Assembly: GCA_947625555.1 (NCBI GenBank)
Contig: CANQOT010000004.1
Location: forward strand, 1-64,000
Reading direction: 5' to 3'
DNA length: 64,000 nt
DNA from: an uncultured Clostridia bacterium
Lineage (GTDB): Bacteria; Bacillota; Clostridia; Christensenellales; Borkfalkiaceae
Each line of letters starts with the position of its first letter. Positions within the stretch are counted from its first letter, which is position 1. Both the position numbers and the translations under genes were made by a program. Below are positions 1-6,839 of this stretch, in pieces. Below the pieces are notes generated by a model. That model was not told the origin of the DNA and made no database searches. It worked only from the letters and a program-made list of their open reading frames with translations.

Positions 1-535
1 TATCCACAATTTGCATTACTTGAACTTCGTTGGAGCGAATGGGTTGAATATTTTTTATGATTTTTCTTGAAAAGTCATGGTAGTTGTTACAGCAGACATC
101 GTGAAGTTTTTCTATCCGCGCTCCGGAATGAGTATCCTTTATATCCGTATAAACGCAATACCGATGCTGCGGAGAGAAGATGATTTTCAGCATTGTAAAA
201 TACATTTTATAATACCAATCATCATGTGTCTGATTATATTTACGATGGTCTAATTGCGTTTTGTTGGGTATAATCACGCAACGAAAGTGCAAGTCGTCAT
301 CATCAAAAAAGTAATTGATTATATCTTCGTAGAGTGCGCCCTTTTGTGGAGACACTTTGGTCCATTTGATTTCCGACGTAGGGCGAACCCCATGTTTCAA
401 TTTAATTTCCTTTATTCGTTCATTTATTTCACGGATTTTATTGGCGGGGCACCATACGGCTCCAATTCCCATGGCATTTATGCCATCATGTTCCAAATGA
501 CAGCTTTCATCGCAATACACTTTGAAAGATTCCAT
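1..535 (-). CDS. DUF3800 domain protein, 3' end beyond the left edge
   Basis: Reading the minus strand from an ATG at 535 gives an open frame of 178 codons that leaves the window at base 1. The ATG is preceded by a perfect AGGAGG about 5 bases upstream. The N-terminus (MESFKVYCDES) carries the acidic DES motif of DUF3800 proteins, and EIKWTKVSPQKG in the middle matches the second conserved block of the family. DUF3800 proteins are thought to have an RNase H-like fold and are common on prophages and genomic islands; their biochemical role is not established. Base composition is clearly more AT-rich than the chromosomal genes further right, which suits a recent acquisition. It points the same way as the repressor gene at 570-1172, 34 bases upstream of it, and may be expressed in the lysogen. 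Confidence 0.75.
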   Translation of the reverse strand, partial: MESFKVYCDESCHLEHDGINAMGIGAVWCPANKIREINERIKEIKLKHGVRPTSEIKWTKVSPQKGALYEDIINYFFDDDDLHFRCVIIPNKTQLDHRKYNQTHDDWYYKMYFTMLKIIFSPQHRYCVYTDIKDTHSGARIEKLHDVCCNNYHDFSRKIIKNIQPIRSNEVQVMQIVD

Positions 536-569
536 ATTTACCTCCTATAAATCAGATATATTCTCTGCC

Positions 570-1172
570 TCAATACTTCTGCCTTACTTCAACGAGTTTG
601 CCGAGGATCCGGACGGGGAGTTCGTCGCAGTCCTTTTTCGAATAGAAAAGAGGGGAGTGCGCCGAATTGGTCGGAATGAGCCAAAGCCCGTCATTCTCCT
701 TTCGGACACGCTTAAGAGTGACGGAATCGCCGTTTACGAATACGGCCGCGATCTCGTTATTCTCTACCGTTTCTTGCAGACGGATAATGACGACGTCGCC
801 GTCTGCGATCCGCGGCTCCATGGAGCTACCCTTGACCTTGAGAGCGATGTATTCCCCATGTTCCGCCATTTCAAGAGAGATCTCCTCTTGATCGATTACA
901 TCCTCGACCGCTTCGATAGGGATCCCGGCGGCAATTTCACCATAGACATTGATCCATTTACCGTTATGCGAAGGTTGTGCAGGAGATTCTCGACCTAATA
1001 AGTAATCAACCGTGACTCCAAAATAGTCTGCCAATTTGAACAGCATCTTTTGGTCCGGTTGTCTGTTTCCAAGTTCGTAATTCGTAATGGTCGCATTGGA
1101 ACACCCAACGATTTTTGCCAGCTGTTCGGTCGTTAGCCCATGCGCCTTTCTTAATTCGCGTAAATTTTGCAT
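570..1172 (-). CDS. Prophage CI-like repressor, XRE HTH plus S24 self-cleaving domain
   Basis: A 200-residue repressor. Residues 1-60 are an XRE-type helix-turn-helix (TTEQLAKIVGCSNATITNYE), and residues 75-200 are a LexA/CI-type S24 peptidase domain. The catalytic dyad is visible as Ser117 in GSSMEP and Lys154 in VTLKRV, and an Ala82-Gly83 bond in EIAAGIP fits the autocleavage site. Such proteins hold a prophage silent and cleave themselves when stimulated by RecA filaments. The start has a good GGAGGA ribosome site. It diverges from the Cro-like gene at 1340 across a promoter/operator region with repeated TTCTTAC half sites. All key residues are intact, so the switch may still work although the prophage is defective. 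Confidence 0.93.
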   Translation of the reverse strand: MQNLRELRKAHGLTTEQLAKIVGCSNATITNYELGNRQPDQKMLFKLADYFGVTVDYLLGRESPAQPSHNGKWINVYGEIAAGIPIEAVEDVIDQEEISLEMAEHGEYIALKVKGSSMEPRIADGDVVIIRLQETVENNEIAAVFVNGDSVTLKRVRKENDGLWLIPTNSAHSPLFYSKKDCDELPVRILGKLVEVRQKY

Positions 1173-1189
1173 ACAGATCCTCCACGCTC

Positions 1190-1218
1190 ATTCTAACAGT
1201 TTGTAAAATTTTTTTCAA
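1190..1218 (-). promoter_or_regulatory. Repressor promoter
   Basis: On the minus strand a TTGAAA (-35, plus bases 1213-1218) is separated by exactly 17 bases from TAGAAT (-10, plus bases 1190-1195), reading toward the repressor start at 1172. An operator-like inverted repeat (1191-1209) overlaps the -10 box, so the repressor probably regulates itself. Confidence 0.65.
1191..1209. promoter_or_regulatory. Prophage operator-like site O3 (imperfect)
   Basis: TTCTAAC-agttt-GTAAAAT has the same spacing and most of the same bases as the perfect operator at 1273-1291. It lies over the -10 region of the repressor promoter. Confidence 0.5.
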
Positions 1219-1236
1219 CAATTTTTATAAAAACGC

Positions 1237-1265
1237 TTGACATTCTTACAAAATGAAATTATAAT
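1237..1265 (+). promoter_or_regulatory. Cro-side early promoter, full consensus
   Basis: TTGACA (1237-1242), a 17-base spacer, then TATAAT (1260-1265): a perfect vegetative sigma promoter facing the Cro-like gene. The spacer contains a TTCTTAC half site at 1243-1249, so repressor bound here would block polymerase. Confidence 0.85.
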
Positions 1266-1272
1266 GAACGTG

Positions 1273-1291
1273 TTCTTACAAATCGTAAGAA
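1273..1291. promoter_or_regulatory. Prophage operator O1, perfect inverted repeat
   Basis: TTCTTAC-aaatc-GTAAGAA is a perfect 7+7 inverted repeat with a 5-base centre, placed around the expected transcription start of the early promoter. With the half site at 1243 and the imperfect site at 1191 it makes a three-site operator array typical of lambdoid-style switches. Confidence 0.75.
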
Positions 1292-1339
1292 AAAATGCAA
1301 ATAGAAGTAATGAATTGAAATGGTTTTTGAAGAGGTCAC

Positions 1340-1714
1340 ATGAACGGAAAGAGATTGAAAGTGCTTATGTTCGAGAAAGGCATTACACAAGCCGAACTCG
1401 CAAAGCGCGCAGGGATTACGCAGGGGGCGATCACCAATTACATAAACGGAAGAACGCCGCGCGGGAAAATCCTCGATAAAATCGCTACTGTTCTCGGATG
1501 CGAAAAGGGATATCTCCTCGGGGAGGTAGATCCTGCGGCGGGAATATCCGCGGAGGAGTTGCACGAGGCGGCAAAGCCGCTTATTCGGCTCTTGATTGAG
1601 CGGGGCGACCCGATGATGCTTGTGTGCGTCACGGCAGACCGTGTCGACCTTTACAGGGCAGAGTGCGGAAAAAAGGTACTCTCCGAAACCGAAGAGTACC
1701 CCGCCGACCATTAA
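1340..1714 (+). CDS. Cro-like XRE family transcriptional regulator
   Basis: A 124-residue protein starting MNGKRLKVLMFEKGITQAEL. Residues 1-60 form an XRE helix-turn-helix (QAELAKRAGITQGAITNYING) and the remaining 60 residues are a short tail with no S24 peptidase features. It is divergent from the repressor and directly under the consensus promoter at 1237-1265, the classic Cro or early-activator position. A GAGGT ribosome site precedes the ATG. Its 3' end overlaps the convergent KTSC gene by 4 bases. The exact regulatory role (Cro or a second repressor) is inferred from position. Confidence 0.85.
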   Translation: MNGKRLKVLMFEKGITQAELAKRAGITQGAITNYINGRTPRGKILDKIATVLGCEKGYLLGEVDPAAGISAEELHEAAKPLIRLLIERGDPMMLVCVTADRVDLYRAECGKKVLSETEEYPADH

Positions 1715-1917
1715 GCTATTCTGCGATAGGGATACGCACCCTTGACGTGGCGTGCGAGATAAGTCCCCGGATGGGGGAAGTGTATCATGTTCAGATAATG
1801 TACTTCCGGCACATTGAAATATTGATACACTCCTCCCGACAAGAACTCAACTTCAAGGGTGGTACCGTAATAACCTATCGACCGAATATTGGTCGACGCA
1901 ACTCGTGTACGAACCAT
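1711..1917 (-). CDS. KTSC domain small protein
   Basis: A 68-residue protein that is essentially one KTSC domain. The pattern ASTNIRSIGYYGTTLEVEF, then GGVYQYFNVPEVHY and a closing GAYPYRRI match the family's conserved Ser/Tyr, Gly-Val-Tyr and C-terminal tyrosine positions. KTSC domains occur alone in phages or at the end of lysyl-tRNA synthetase-like proteins; the function is unknown but RNA-related roles have been proposed. A strong AAGGAGG lies upstream of the ATG. It is convergent with, and overlaps, the Cro-like gene. Confidence 0.85.
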   Translation of the reverse strand: MVRTRVASTNIRSIGYYGTTLEVEFLSGGVYQYFNVPEVHYLNMIHFPHPGTYLARHVKGAYPYRRIA

Positions 1918-2033
1918 GCGCTATAACCTCCTTGAATTGATTTTCGCTTTCGAGTCGACTTTGTTTTATTATATCACGCGATATGTAAAAAGGAAAGCGA
2001 TTTTTGCTTATTTTGTTGTAAAAATAAATAAAT

Positions 2034-2056
2034 ACCACAATATCTTGTGGTTTTTG
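2034..2056 (+). terminator. Short hairpin with T-run upstream of the early operon
   Basis: ACCACAA-tatc-TTGTGGT (2034-2051) followed by TTTTT. The stem is only 7 bp, so this is a weak terminator or a leader hairpin just before the ribosome site of the 2073 gene. The rest of the 1918-2072 gap is AT-rich and otherwise unremarkable. Confidence 0.4.
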
Positions 2057-2072
2057 AAAAAGGAGATATGCC

Positions 2073-2435
2073 ATGAACAAAAAAGAACTTAATCTGCGCA
2101 TACAGCGCATCGACAATCTGAACACGGTCGTCTTTGACGACACGATAGGTCCAGGCAACGGACGTCACTATTACAAAGTGGAGCGCGACGGAAAAACACT
2201 TGCCGAGATACAATTCCAAAACGGCGCGCGGAACGAGGAAGGCTCGATTGCGGGCGTACTTGAAACCGACCTTTTGGAAATCGTACGCCACCGTCTGCAA
2301 TGCTTCCAACAGGGTGAGTACGCGACAAGAGAGAATGCTTACGCACTCCTACATATCGAGGAAGCTCTTATGTGGCTCAATAAGCGCGTAGCGGACCGCA
2401 AGGAGCGCGGCGTACTCGGCACGATGAACCAGTGA
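2073..2435 (+). CDS. Acb2/Tad1-hairpin-like phage protein
   Basis: A 120-residue protein behind a strong AAGGAGAT. The N-terminal half has the run EIQFQNGARNEEGSIAGV. The C-terminal half has CFQQGEYATRENAYALLHIE, then EEALMWLNKR and RKERGVLGT. These blocks are familiar from a small protein very common in Firmicute prophages. Its C-terminal helical hairpin resembles the Acb2/Tad1 proteins that bind cyclic nucleotide signals and so block CBASS or Thoeris immunity. That anti-defence role is inference from family resemblance; it has not been shown for this branch as far as I know. It is the first gene of the rightward early operon. Confidence 0.6.
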   Translation: MNKKELNLRIQRIDNLNTVVFDDTIGPGNGRHYYKVERDGKTLAEIQFQNGARNEEGSIAGVLETDLLEIVRHRLQCFQQGEYATRENAYALLHIEEALMWLNKRVADRKERGVLGTMNQ

Positions 2436-2465
2436 GGGCATAAGAGAAGTGGCGGAGGTGGTATA

Positions 2466-2660
2466 ATGGCGGGCAAGTGGCAGGTATTCGTGAGCTACGT
2501 CTGTGGGACGAATATGTATCACGTCGGACGGAAGCTCCGCGAAGGCGAGCCGCTTCACAGCGGCAACGTCGAATATGCGGGGGAGCTCACGACCGACAAG
2601 GCGGCGGCATACGCCCTCGCGAAGGAACTCAACGAGAAGGAAACAGGAGGCAAAGAATGA
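2466..2660 (+). CDS. Small conserved phage protein, unknown function
   Basis: A 64-residue protein with a good ribosome site (GGAGGTGG). The N-terminal WQVFVSYVCG and central MYHVGRKLREGEPLHSGN followed by an acidic, Ala-rich C-terminus recur in small early proteins of Clostridial phages. No catalytic motif or membrane segment is visible. Its stop overlaps the start of the next gene (ATGA), which supports translational coupling. Confidence 0.7.
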   Translation: MAGKWQVFVSYVCGTNMYHVGRKLREGEPLHSGNVEYAGELTTDKAAAYALAKELNEKETGGKE

Positions 2661-2875
2661 AACTCACGGATTACATTCACGGACGCGGGCTTGTCGTAAG
2701 CCACGTTGCAAAGAAAATGGGGGTCCAGCGTCAGCAGCTCAACCAATATAACGGCGTTACGCGGAATCTCATGAATTTGGGGACGGCTCAGAGGATCGCC
2801 AATGCAATGACGGAACTCGGAGTCCCTACGACAGTCGCGGATATAACCTCCGCTCTCATGCAGAAGGAGGAATGA
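2657..2875 (+). CDS. Small HTH phage protein
   Basis: A 72-residue protein whose ATG at 2657 is preceded by AGGAGG; longer in-frame readings upstream are shadows. The sequence KMGVQRQQLNQYNGVTRNLM resembles an XRE-type recognition helix-turn-helix, with a helical C-terminus. It sits in the phage early operon and overlaps the preceding stop codon. A DNA-binding role is likely; the target is unknown. Confidence 0.7.
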   Translation: MKLTDYIHGRGLVVSHVAKKMGVQRQQLNQYNGVTRNLMNLGTAQRIANAMTELGVPTTVADITSALMQKEE

Positions 2876-2876
2876 A

Positions 2877-3116
2877 ATGGATAAGCCGAAAATGGATCCT
2901 GTTTACGCTGCGACGTATGAGGAGCTTTTCGAAAAACGGCAGTATCTTCGCGCGACGGACATCATGAGACTCTTTGACGTCGGGCGGACGAAGGCGAGCG
3001 AGATCATCAAATCCATCAAGCTCGTTTCCGATATCGCGCATGTCAAGGGTCGCGTCACCGTAAGCGACTATGTCGCTTGGTACAACCGATACCTGCCACC
3101 TGCGGCAAGAGGATAA
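2877..3116 (+). CDS. Excisionase-like HTH phage protein
   Basis: A 79-residue protein with AAGGAGG upstream. YLRATDIMRLFDVGRTKASE is a plausible MerR/excisionase-type winged HTH, and VKGRVTVSDYVAWYNRY resembles the wing and tail that follow. Excisionases and small regulators of this type lie in phage early operons. No integrase is seen in this window, so an excisionase role stays unproven. Confidence 0.6.
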   Translation: MDKPKMDPVYAATYEELFEKRQYLRATDIMRLFDVGRTKASEIIKSIKLVSDIAHVKGRVTVSDYVAWYNRYLPPAARG

Positions 3117-3127
3117 GGAGGAATGAG

Positions 3128-3298
3128 ATGAACGCTTATGCGGTTTTATTTTGCGTTGCATGTGGGCTTGCATTGGCGCTTGTGGAGACGATAGCGATTT
3201 TCGTCGTTGTTGTGCGCGAGCATAGACGCGTCATGAAGTCCCTCACCAAAGAACAGCGGGAAAGGCTCAAGAGGGGGGAGATGTTATGGAGAAAGTAA
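3128..3298 (+). CDS. Small single-pass membrane protein
   Basis: A 56-residue protein, start ATG at 3128 after GGAGGAATGAG. Residues 5-28 (VLFCVACGLALALVETIAIF and on) form one membrane segment, followed by a basic cytoplasmic tail. It overlaps the next gene by 13 bases. I do not recognise a family; phage early operons often carry such tiny membrane proteins. Confidence 0.6.
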   Translation: MNAYAVLFCVACGLALALVETIAIFVVVVREHRRVMKSLTKEQRERLKRGEMLWRK

Positions 3299-3516
3299 GA
3301 GAAGTAGTCGCACGCATTCGCTATATTGCCTCCGACGTTCCCGAGATCCCGATAGCGCTCTATGATGAGGCACACCGTATTGAGGCGTATCAAGAAGTAG
3401 ACGGACGTAGTGTGGATACGCTTGAAGGCTTGCGCGATGCCTGCATAGAGACGGCAGAACGCATTCAAACAGTTTTGAAAATAATGGGCGAACAGCTCAA
3501 TGGAGGAAGAAGATGA
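3286..3516 (+). CDS. Small phage protein, unknown function
   Basis: A 76-residue, mostly helical and acidic protein (MEKVREVVARIRYIASDV...) preceded by GAGGGGGGAG and overlapping both neighbours. No motif is recognised. It is coupled to the Gp157 gene by a start-stop overlap, so it is probably co-translated with it. Confidence 0.6.
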   Translation: MEKVREVVARIRYIASDVPEIPIALYDEAHRIEAYQEVDGRSVDTLEGLRDACIETAERIQTVLKIMGEQLNGGRR

Positions 3517-4025
3517 TGAATAATGTTGCATTGTGGCAGCTCGGAGACGAGCTTGCAAAGGTCTACGACGCAGTCATGTCCGACGCGGACAGTGAGACGG
3601 GAGAAGTGGATGTAGCCGCCCTGTTCGCACTTGACGCGGCGGACGAGGCGTTCCAAGAGAAGGCGGCCAAGACGGGCAAGCTCGTACGCTTTCTGCTCTC
3701 GGAAGCCGACAAGTTAAAGCAGGAAGAAGACAGGGCAAAGGTTCTTCGGCAGAAGTATGAAAATCGCGCGAAAAGCATTAAGGAATATCTGGACATTTGT
3801 CTGAAGGGTGCGGGGATCAGGAAGATCGACCGCTTCCCCGCAGATTGCATAATTTCCTTTCGGAAGTCCGTGAAAGTCCTTATCGACGATGAAGGCGTCC
3901 TGCCCGATTCGTTTTGCAGGATCAAGCGCGAGCCCGATAAGACGGCAATCGGCAACGCGATCAAGGCTGGTGAGACCGTCCCCGGGGCGCACGCCGAGGA
4001 ATTGGACAACATCCAACTCAAATAA
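3513..4025 (+). CDS. Siphovirus Gp157-family protein
   Basis: A 170-residue protein matching the Gp157 family of Streptococcus-type siphophages. It has an N-terminal helical region, a coiled segment (DKLKQEEDRAKVLRQKYENR, then AKSIKEYLD) and the diagnostic C-terminal block with FRKSVKVLIDDEGVLPDSF followed by REPDKTAIGNAIKAGETVPG. Gp157 proteins have been linked to phage resistance and usually precede a AAA ATPase and recombination genes, as here. It overlaps the upstream gene. Full length for the family. Confidence 0.88.
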   Translation: MMNNVALWQLGDELAKVYDAVMSDADSETGEVDVAALFALDAADEAFQEKAAKTGKLVRFLLSEADKLKQEEDRAKVLRQKYENRAKSIKEYLDICLKGAGIRKIDRFPADCIISFRKSVKVLIDDEGVLPDSFCRIKREPDKTAIGNAIKAGETVPGAHAEELDNIQLK

Positions 4026-4045
4026 AAGAAGGGGTAGAGAAAGAG

Positions 4046-4273
4046 ATGAACAACATGTTTCGGAAAGCAGAGCGCAAACAGGTTGCGCTTAAGATTGGAA
4101 TTTCTGCTCCGTCGGGTGCAGGGAAAACTTACTCGTCACTGCTTATTGCCTATGGCATCTGCAAAGATTGGAGCAAAATCGCCGTCATTGATCTAACAGA
4201 AAGAAAGAACGTAAAAATATATCTCTTGCATCATCTACGGGCGCGCGCAAGGGAAAGGGTAAAAAGCCTTTAG
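4046..4273 (+). pseudogene. Truncated phage AAA-family ATP-binding protein
   Basis: The first 50 codons encode the start of a phage AAA/RecA-like nucleotide-binding protein: MFRKAERKQVALKIGISAPS, the Walker A GAGKTYS, then WSKIAVIDLT. The family is normally over 200 residues and continues through Walker B and sensor motifs. Here the homology breaks off at about base 4195, runs into an unrelated Arg-rich tail and stops at 4273. An internal deletion has probably joined it to the next ORF. Position after Gp157 and before ssb is the usual one for this ATPase. Confidence 0.75.
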
Positions 4274-4290
4274 AAAGCTACGACGATCTC

Positions 4291-4524
4291 ATGACGAAGT
4301 GGGAAGTCGGACCGATGGTGCGGGCGGCTCTTTGGAAATTCATTCAACATTGTGATTTCAACGGCAGAAAGGTCACAAACGACAAGCTCGAAGATATTAT
4401 TGACCGTCTCCAAAGTTGGTATTGCTACGCCGAATACGGAGACAATGCCGATAAGGAGCAGAGCGACGCAGTATACAGGGCTATACGAGGTGGATATTTC
4501 GACATCAAGGAGGGAAGGAGATGA
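4291..4524 (+). CDS. Phage protein fragment or small protein, unknown
   Basis: A 77-residue ORF (MTKWEVGPMVRAALWKFIQH...) with no ribosome site before the ATG. The frame is open back to a TGA at 4189, with coding-like sequence (ASSTGARKGKGKKPLESYDD) before the ATG, so the real gene probably started earlier and lost its 5' end in the deletion that truncated the AAA gene. The C-terminus (DAVYRAIRGGYFDIKEGRR) is intact and overlaps the next start. No family recognised. Confidence 0.5.
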   Translation: MTKWEVGPMVRAALWKFIQHCDFNGRKVTNDKLEDIIDRLQSWYCYAEYGDNADKEQSDAVYRAIRGGYFDIKEGRR

Positions 4525-4706
4525 ATTACATCGACATTGGCAACGACCAAGACAGGCGCACGATTGCGGGCATTCTCGTGATGAACAACTACACCGTGCG
4601 CATCGCCGTCATCAAGAGCGGCAACAGCAAGAAAGGGAAGCGCGTGCTCGCCTTCGAAAAAAACTTAAAGGAGAAAGAGGATGAACAAGGTATTTTTGAT
4701 CGGTAA
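4521..4706 (+). CDS. Small phage protein, unknown function
   Basis: A 61-residue protein with a strong AAGGAGG-type site. Its ATG overlaps the previous stop and its end overlaps the start of ssb by 26 bases. The sequence DIGNDQDRRTIAGILVMNNY and a Lys-rich C-terminus show no known motif. Tight coupling within the early operon is the main argument that it is real. Confidence 0.6.
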   Translation: MNYIDIGNDQDRRTIAGILVMNNYTVRIAVIKSGNSKKGKRVLAFEKNLKEKEDEQGIFDR

Positions 4707-5091
4707 TTTGACACGGGATCCCGAACTTTCGACGACCCCGAGCGGCGTGTCTGTTGTGCACTTCGACATCGCGGTCAATCGCCCCTATATGGACAGCAAC
4801 GGGGAGCGGCAGACGGACTTCTTCAACTGCTCCGCATGGCGCGGGCTCGCGGAGAACATCGGCCGCTACTGCGTGAAGGGCTCGAAGGTCGCCGTTTCGG
4901 GAAGCGTTCAGATCCGCAACTACGAGGACAACAAGGGAAACCGCCATACCGCCGTGGACATCATCGTGCAGGACTGCGAGTTTCTCACGCAGAAGAAGCG
5001 GGACGAAACCGAAGAAGCGGCGCCGCCTCGTCCTGCTCCGGAGAAGAAACGGCCTGTGCAACAAACTTTTGACGACGACATCCCGTTTTGA
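4681..5091 (+). CDS. ssb: Single-stranded DNA-binding protein (phage copy)
   Basis: A 136-residue SSB. The OB fold covers residues 1-105 (NKVFLIGNLTRDPELSTTPS, FFNCSAWRGLAENI, KGSKVAVSGSVQIRNYED). A Pro/Glu-rich linker leads to the acidic tip DDDIPF, which recruits replication and repair partners. It coats single-stranded DNA during phage replication or recombination. It is the last intact early gene before the deletion junction at about 5.2 kb. Confidence 0.95.
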   Translation: MNKVFLIGNLTRDPELSTTPSGVSVVHFDIAVNRPYMDSNGERQTDFFNCSAWRGLAENIGRYCVKGSKVAVSGSVQIRNYEDNKGNRHTAVDIIVQDCEFLTQKKRDETEEAAPPRPAPEKKRPVQQTFDDDIPF

Positions 5092-5099
5092 GGTAAGAG

Positions 5100-5362
5100 A
5101 TGGACAAGAAAAAAGAGATTGAGGAAATGGCAGAATTTATCGGTGAAACATTATCGGTAAGACACGAAGGAGACCGTTTCCCGCTTACAGTTCTTACAAG
5201 AGATTTTTTGGCAAAACGGATGCCGTATGGTCGTACAGCCTCGGGGGGAACATCACACGCTATTTCGGCACGGTCACGGCGCAGTTTTTCTTCTATGCGG
5301 AAGAAAACGGCAGAGGAACGGTCCGTGCCTGCTCCTCGACATCCTTTGTTGTCGGGAAAGGC
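5100..5362 (+). pseudogene. Deletion junction: early-gene 5' stub joined to a 5'-truncated baseplate gene
   Basis: An early gene starts with a good site at 5100 (MDKKKEIEEMAEFIGETLSV) but is coding-like only to about 5200. In a different frame, from about 5215, the sequence reads DAVWSYSLGGNITRYFGTVT and TAQFFFYAEENGRGTVRACS, which is the BppU-type N-terminal domain of an upper-baseplate or receptor-binding protein. That frame is open from 5147 to 6823. So the start of an early gene and the body of a late tail gene have been fused out of frame. The roughly 30 kb of head, packaging and tail genes expected between them are missing. The junction base cannot be fixed by eye. Confidence 0.75.
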
Positions 5363-6823
5363 GTGCCGATGGAATTGCCCGAGGAAGATCCTCCGTCGGA
5401 TATCTATCAAGATATCCTCTCCGCGCTCTCGGGCATACGCAGACTTCTCAACAGCGGAGAATTTGCCGCGCGCGCGATCTTCGAGTGGAGCGCGGATTCG
5501 AGCTTTGTCTATCAGTACGGGGAAGTGACTTTTTGCCCGAATGCGGGAGAGCACGGGGCCTTCGTCCGTTCAAAAAAGGAAGACAATGCGGAACCGCCTT
5601 ACGACGAAGAAGGGAATATCAATTCGGAATGGTGGGAGGAGATCGTCTCTTTCGACCATATTGCGACGGGATATTTTGAGGAGCTCAAAGGTCTTGCCGA
5701 TACGGCAGACAAGCGGGCGAGCGCGGCGGAGGACGCGCGCGACGAAGCGGTGCAGGCACGGGATGATGCGCGAAGTGCCGCAGGGGAGATTGCCGAGCTC
5801 AAAAACCGCATGGTGCATTGGGTGCAGGAGCTTCCTGCACTTGAAGACGCGGTGGAGGGAGAAGCGTACGCCGTGCTTGCCGACCGCGACGGGAACGTCT
5901 TTGAGCTGTGGCTTCCGCAAAACGGAGAGTGGGTATTTCTTGGGAGCGAGTGTTTCCTCGCGAACGGGATGAAGCAGTACGAGTTCACACTTTCCGCTAC
6001 GTCTTGGGCGGAGAAGCGGCAAAGCCTTGTCATCCCCGATTTCACCGACGGTTGGATTGTGGATTCCGTAATCCCCGCAGAGAAGAGCGCGCTCAAGTAT
6101 CTTCTCGAAGGCATCCGCTTCCGAAGCGCGGAGGGCGGCATCCTGAATTTCTCCTGCGATAGCGTTCCCGAGGAAGATGTCACGGTCGTCGTTGCAGTGA
6201 AGGCGGAATATCTTCTCCCTTCGCTCGCGCAGTACTATACGCGTCCGCAGACGGAGCGGCTTGTCGAGGAGAAGATCGGCGAGGTCGTGGCGGGCGCGCC
6301 TTCCGCTTTCGATACGCTCAAGGAGATCGCGGAATATATCGAAAAGGATAAGGCGGGCGCGGCAGCTCTCATCAAACGCGTCACGGAAAACGAGGAGAAT
6401 ATCTCCGCGGAGACAAAGGCACGGACGGCCGCCGACCAAAAGCTTTCCGCCGAGAAGCAGGACGTCGAAACGGACGCACTCAATACGGAGGCCAAGACGA
6501 TCGTGGGAGCGATCAACGAGCAAAATGACTTCCTCGATCGCGTAAAGGAGGAGGTTTCCACAACGCATTCCTTCTTGTTGACGATCCATCCTGAAGATTG
6601 GCACAACAAGGAGCTTTCGCTCTACGCGAATACCCATCCGAAGCTTGCGAAGGTCACATTGGATTCCTTCGTGAAATGTATCCCGTCCGCCGCATGCTCC
6701 GTGATGGCATTGAAAAACGGCATCAGGATCTCTTCCTACACAACGGGCTCCATAACGCTTTCTTGCAATACAACGCCCGAAAGCGACTATGAGGCCACAA
6801 TCATCATCGAAAATAATTTATAA
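5363..6823 (+). CDS. Phage baseplate/tail-fibre protein, 5'-truncated
   Basis: The first usable ATG (5363) gives 486 residues, but homologous sequence continues upstream to about 5215, so the true N-terminus is lost and translation may be poor. After the BppU-like start come a conserved block (SALSGIRRLLNSGEFAARAI and FCPNAGEHGAFVRSKKEDN), a coiled coil near residues 115-150 (DKRASAAEDARDEAVQARDD) and a module AFDTLKEIAEYIEKDKAGAA that reappears in the next gene. A beta-rich C-terminus ends YEATIIIENNL. Proteins like this bind the host surface at the tail tip. It heads the tail-fibre cassette. Confidence 0.7.
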   Translation: MPMELPEEDPPSDIYQDILSALSGIRRLLNSGEFAARAIFEWSADSSFVYQYGEVTFCPNAGEHGAFVRSKKEDNAEPPYDEEGNINSEWWEEIVSFDHIATGYFEELKGLADTADKRASAAEDARDEAVQARDDARSAAGEIAELKNRMVHWVQELPALEDAVEGEAYAVLADRDGNVFELWLPQNGEWVFLGSECFLANGMKQYEFTLSATSWAEKRQSLVIPDFTDGWIVDSVIPAEKSALKYLLEGIRFRSAEGGILNFSCDSVPEEDVTVVVAVKAEYLLPSLAQYYTRPQTERLVEEKIGEVVAGAPSAFDTLKEIAEYIEKDKAGAAALIKRVTENEENISAETKARTAADQKLSAEKQDVETDALNTEAKTIVGAINEQNDFLDRVKEEVSTTHSFLLTIHPEDWHNKELSLYANTHPKLAKVTLDSFVKCIPSAACSVMALKNGIRISSYTTGSITLSCNTTPESDYEATIIIENNL

Positions 6824-6839
6824 AAGGAGATAAACAGAT

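Noticed and set aside
1781..1806. Palindrome-like GTATCATGTTCAGATAATGTAC as a dispersed repeat
   Set aside because: It encodes the conserved VPEVHYLNMIH part of the KTSC domain and lacks the core bases.
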